The translations under genes and the position numbers were made by a program. From Oscillospiraceae bacterium (GTDB lineage: Bacteria; Bacillota; Clostridia; Oscillospirales; Ruminococcaceae): 64,000 nt of DNA. Each line of letters begins with the position of its first letter. Within the stretch, counting starts at the first letter, position 1. Below are positions 61,395-64,000 of this stretch, piece by piece. The notes under the pieces were generated by a model that saw only the letters and a list, made by a program, of their open reading frames with translations, was not told where the DNA came from and ran no database searches. The stretch is from NCBI GenBank assembly GCA_009777725.1, contig WRLG01000009.1, positions 27,247 through 91,246 on the forward strand. The letters run 5' to 3'.

Positions 61395-62198
61395 TTAAAG
61401 ATTCTTAACAAGCGGCTTATTTGCGGGCGTTGCGCTTATGGGAATTTTGTTTGTAACCTTGAAGCGAAGCCGCAGGTTATCGGTTATCAGGGCGATAAAT
61501 TCCGAATTGGTGGGTTTGCCTTTGCCGACGCTTATTGTGTAGCCGAACATATTGTTCAAAACATCAACGTCCCCTCTGTCCCAAGCGGTTTCAATCGCGT
61601 GGCGAATCGCCCTTTCAACCCGCGAGGGCGTGGTTTCAAAGCGTTTGGCAACGGAGGGGTAAAGCCGCTTGGTAATACTTTCCAGCATTTCCTCATCGCT
61701 GATTGAAAGCAGAATCGCTTCCCTCAGATAATGATAACCCTTGATGTGAGCAGGTATCCCAATCTGATGAATAATATCGGTGATTATCATTTCTATATGC
61801 GAATCGTTACTGCTGACAGGGGTATAGCCGGACGTAATATGCTGGATTATGCTTAAAACCGCTTCGGTGTCAAACGGCTTTAAAAGGTAGTAGGCATTCG
61901 GAAAGGACATTATGCGGTTTTCGAGCACAGGATTGTTATGTGAGGAGCTTACGATAAAAAAGGGCGGCTTTTCCGATGTAAGCGATACACGGCGAATCAC
62001 CTCGGCGGCATCCGCCCCCTGCATGACGGCGTTGCACATGATTACATCGGGCGAATGTCGGCTTATATGGTCTAATATTTGATTACCGTCCCCCGGGCAG
62101 GTAATGACAGCGTAGCCCGCATCCTTCAGCGCGCCGGCGAAAATCCCCCCTGCGTCGCCTTGATTTTCTCCTACAAGAACTTTTGTGTTAATTGACAT
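61395..62198 (-). CDS. spo0A: Spo0A-like response regulator with degenerate receiver
   Basis: 267 aa. The C-terminal DNA-binding domain is a clear Spo0[59 protein letters not shown] and [12 protein letters not shown]. The receiver keeps its fold but not its chemistry: where Spo0A has Asp-Asp after the first strand this has Glu11-Asn12, and the phosphorylated Asp (position 56) is Asn in DVIMCNAVM. The Lys107-Pro switch (LLKPFD) and a Ser in the Thr position remain. It should bind 0A boxes without classical phosphorelay control. AAGGAGG 8 nt before the ATG. Alternative view: a sporulation paralogue with the canonical spo0A elsewhere. Confidence 0.93.
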   Translation of the reverse strand: MSINTKVLVGENQGDAGGIFAGALKDAGYAVITCPGDGNQILDHISRHSPDVIMCNAVMQGADAAEVIRRVSLTSEKPPFFIVSSSHNNPVLENRIMSFPNAYYLLKPFDTEAVLSIIQHITSGYTPVSSNDSHIEMIITDIIHQIGIPAHIKGYHYLREAILLSISDEEMLESITKRLYPSVAKRFETTPSRVERAIRHAIETAWDRGDVDVLNNMFGYTISVGKGKPTNSEFIALITDNLRLRFKVTNKIPISATPANKPLVKNL

Positions 62199-62252
62199 TA
62201 ATTTAACCTCCTTGATATTTTAGCAATGTTTGCCATTTTTTGGTACAATCTT

Positions 62253-62281
62253 ATTTTAACATAGAAAAAAATGGAAATCAA
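62253..62281 (-). promoter_or_regulatory. Promoter of spo0A
   Basis: TTGATT, 17 bp, TAAAAT on the minus strand. Confidence 0.6.
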
Positions 62282-62297
62282 TACCTTTTGGAAATAT

Positions 62298-62369
62298 TTT
62301 GACAAAAAATTATCGCAAAAAGGGACATAAAACCATAGGGAAATACAAATTAAACCAATTTTTGACAAA
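62298..62369 (-). promoter_or_regulatory. Two TTTGTCAAA motifs upstream of spo0A, 0A-box-like
   Basis: Minus-strand TTTGTCAAA at 62306-62298 and 62369-62361, one base from the TGTCGAA 0A-box core. Upstream of the -35, where autoregulation could act. The remaining 62370-62665 is very AT-rich; no other gene or clear promoter for the divergent regulator is seen. Confidence 0.4.
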
Positions 62370-62665
62370 ATACGTCCATACACAATATCTGTGTACCAAA
62401 CAGGATAAAAAAAGCCGTTTAATCTGACAATATTTATGATAACATATCCGGCAATTTATGACTTTAACGATAAAAATACAAATGATTAAATTTTAATGAA
62501 CTTTCTATACTTAAAGTAATAAGAAATTATATATAAACAATCAGGCAGGTATTTGTTAAAAATATACAATTATTATTTAATTAATAAAAATTTATATAAA
62601 TATACCTTTAATTAATCATTAATAAATGTTATATTTAAAGTAAGAGTAAATTAAGGAGTTAAAAA

Positions 62666-63226
62666 ATGAAAGATATAATTCTTACAATGACCACGAGCGA
62701 TGAAAAAAGAACTTTAAGCGAAATCCTTGACGGCAGCGACCGCTTTATTATCTCCGCCGATAACTTGGAACATGCCTCCGCCTTAATCGCAAGAGAGCTT
62801 CCCCGCTTTGTGCTGCTTGATTTAAGCCTGCCCGATACGGAGGAGTTCTTAGCGAGAATCACATATATGTTAAACAAAGACAAAAAAAGCCCCCGCACCG
62901 AGAGCTACTGCAATGGTAGGATTATCATTGATTTTGACAAGCGGCTGATTATTAAAAACGGCGAAGAAGTGCATTTGACGCAGAATGAGTTTAGGGTCAT
63001 AGATTTTCTCAGCAAAAACGCAGGGAAAACGATGAGCCATAGCGAAATAATCGATAAGGTCTGGGGCGCGAATATCACGGGGGATAATAAAATCCTGCGC
63101 GTTAACATGACGAATGTCCGCAAAAAGGTTGAGCTTGATGCGTCTAAGCCCAGCTTTATTCATACTGTATTCGGCGTAGGCTACCGTATGGCGGAGAAAG
63201 ATGCGGTTAGTGAGACCAGCGATTAG
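62666..63226 (+). CDS. OmpR/PhoB-type winged-helix regulator with truncated receiver
   Basis: 186 aa. C-terminal winged helix is complete: GRIIIDFDKRLIIKNGEEVHLTQNEFRVIDFL, HSEIIDKVWG, RVNMTNVRKKVE, FIHTVFGVGYRM (described in part). The N-terminal part is only about 80 residues: first strand IILTMTTSDEKRT lacks the acidic pair, LLDLSLPD has an Asp in the phospho-acceptor place, but the second half of the receiver (Thr and Lys strands) is missing. AAGGAG 8 nt before ATG. Divergent from spo0A across a 467-bp gap; no histidine kinase nearby. Probably phosphorylation-independent. Confidence 0.85.
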   Translation: MKDIILTMTTSDEKRTLSEILDGSDRFIISADNLEHASALIARELPRFVLLDLSLPDTEEFLARITYMLNKDKKSPRTESYCNGRIIIDFDKRLIIKNGEEVHLTQNEFRVIDFLSKNAGKTMSHSEIIDKVWGANITGDNKILRVNMTNVRKKVELDASKPSFIHTVFGVGYRMAEKDAVSETSD

Positions 63227-63234
63227 CGGCTAGG

Positions 63235-63594
63235 TTATTTACTGTTGTCGAAGGCGTTTTCTATGTGGCTGAAACCAACGACCTTTTCGCCGTCTGCTAT
63301 GATTCTGATTACATCAAAGCGCGGCTGAAGCCTGTGCGGGTTTTTGTACAGATACAGCGCGGAGGCTTTAATGATGTTTTTTTGCTTGGTTTTATTCACA
63401 GCGTCAAAGCCGTCCGACAAAAAATCGGGGGTTCGCGTTTTTACCTCTATAAAGGCGATGAAGCTGTCCCTTTCGGCAATAATGTCAATCTCCCCGCCTT
63501 TTACGCAGTAATTGCGCTCCAGTATACGATACCCCTTTTTTTCCAGATACAAAGCCGCAACCCTCTCGCCGTATTTGCCGATATTCCTGCTCAA
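63235..63594 (-). CDS. yraN: YraN/UPF0102 family nuclease-like protein
   Basis: 119 aa, family length. GKYGERVAALYLEKKGYRIL, NYCVKGGEIDIIAERDSFIAFIEVKTR is the restriction-endonuclease-like core with E-ID-EVK residues (described in part). TTG start after AAAGGGTGG; an ATG 17 codons earlier lies inside the ATTGACAATTG repeat and adds a non-conserved stretch. Usually thought to act in DNA handling; function open. Convergent with the winged-helix regulator. Confidence 0.9.
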   Translation of the reverse strand: MSRNIGKYGERVAALYLEKKGYRILERNYCVKGGEIDIIAERDSFIAFIEVKTRTPDFLSDGFDAVNKTKQKNIIKASALYLYKNPHRLQPRFDVIRIIADGEKVVGFSHIENAFDNSK

Positions 63595-63622
63595 AAACCC
63601 ACCACCCTTTTGTGCAATGTAC

Positions 63623-63647
63623 AATTGACAGTTGACAATTGACAATT
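63623..63647. repeat. ATTGACAATTG-type repeat upstream of yraN
   Basis: CAATTGACAGTTGACAATTGACAATT, described in part; same unit as 18608-18643. Confidence 0.6.
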
Positions 63648-63653
63648 AATACA

Positions 63654-63692
63654 CCTCCTCGAAAATATGCTTTCTCAGAGTTTCCGAGGAGG
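63654..63692. terminator. Hairpin between the Rpn-like gene and yraN
   Basis: CCTCCTCG and CGAGGAGG pair around 23 nt; weak T-run on the plus strand only. Probable end of the Rpn-like transcript. Confidence 0.5.
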
Positions 63693-63704
63693 TTTGTTAA
63701 TCAC

Positions 63705-64000
63705 TTACGCTTTTTGCAGGCTTTCAATTTCTTTGATTGAAAGACCTGTAGTATCCTTGATAATATCAAGGGGAATATTTTTAGAAATCAAGTTACGAGC
63801 AATAATAAACGCTCTTTCTAAAGCCCCCTCTTGCCTACCCTCTTGCCTCATAACTTTACCGAAATCCTCCATGTTAAACTCATTAAACAACATATTAATC
63901 ACCTCCGAGGCGTTTTTTCTCAAAAAATTAGCTAAAACATTTCGGTTAATACAATCTCGAACCGCTTTTTCCATAGCCTCTTTGAGAGGCATTTTGTTTT
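63705..64000 (-). CDS. Rpn-family/transposase-like protein, C-terminal part (cut by window edge)
   Basis: About 98 residues visible. LKEAMEKAVRDCINRNVLANFLRKNASEVINMLFNEFNMEDF, MRQEGRQEGALERAF and the final TTGLSIKEIESLQKA (described in part) match the C-terminal half of Rpn/PF12784 or DUF4351-type proteins. The ATG at 63992 has no ribosome-binding site and the frame is open to base 64000, so the gene surely continues. Paralogue of the Rpn gene at 18776. Confidence 0.75.
   Translation of the reverse strand, partial: NKMPLKEAMEKAVRDCINRNVLANFLRKNASEVINMLFNEFNMEDFGKVMRQEGRQEGALERAFIIARNLISKNIPLDIIKDTTGLSIKEIESLQKA

Overview
The window is a chromosomal segment of an anaerobic, probably endospore-forming member of the Bacillota (class Clostridia). 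Supporting signs are a complete cotJABC spore-coat operon, a spo0A homologue, a class III (oxygen-sensitive) ribonucleotide reductase with its activase, class I Fe-S fumarase, split transketolase, the sepF-divIVA-lspA-rluD cell-division block, Firmicute-style Shine-Dalgarno sites and near-consensus sigma-A promoters with 17-bp spacers. Coding density is high and genes on the minus strand dominate. Family and genus cannot be assigned from this sequence alone.

Layout. 1-1.7 kb: end of a sugar ABC transporter (two permeases, the first cut by the window edge). 1.8-9.7 kb: S-adenosylhomocysteinase, enolase, and an operon argG-argH-fumA-fumB-malic enzyme that joins the last arginine steps to fumarate disposal. 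9.8-16.9 kb: a class B penicillin-binding protein, a PadR/DUF1700/DUF4097/PspC envelope module, a metallophosphoesterase and PTS enzyme I. 16.9-19.7 kb: an accessory stretch with palindromic repeats, a small-RNA-like cassette, a leucine-rich-repeat surface protein and an Rpn-family nuclease. 19.7-28.8 kb: an oligopeptide-binding lipoprotein, nrdDG under probable NrdR control, and the chvE-mmsA-mmsB sugar transporter. 28.8-29.7 kb: a complete type III toxin-antitoxin locus (ToxN/AbiQ-type toxin, 34-nt repeat antitoxin RNA, terminator, promoter). 29.7-47.4 kb: transketolase halves and then a long minus-strand block: HAD phosphatase, rluD, retropepsin pair, lspA, divIVA, sepF, yggS, a HlyD-like protein, hfq, miaA, mutL, a small unknown gene, mutS, a HicB-like protein, aspS, FMN reductase, acetyltransferase and cupin. 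47.7-55 kb: a secreted modular cell-wall protein, CPBP protease, cotJABC, recJ, ilvE. 55-61.2 kb: tRNA-Arg(CCU) and three secreted or surface proteins. 61.4-64 kb: spo0A, a divergent winged-helix regulator, yraN and the end of a second Rpn-like gene.

The strongest points for a second look are the type III toxin-antitoxin locus; the spo0A homologue whose phospho-acceptor aspartate and acidic pocket are replaced while its DNA-binding domain is intact, sitting next to a regulator with a truncated receiver; a CotJC lacking the C-terminal quarter of the family; the argGH-fumAB-malic enzyme operon; an enolase with an altered catalytic loop; a 120-bp element with 31-bp inverted ends between nrdD and nrdG; and a promoter-terminator cassette with no evident gene at about 17.1 kb. 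Several families of short intergenic repeats have reached gene ends and even coding sequence. All functional calls are from reading the protein sequences, not from database searches.
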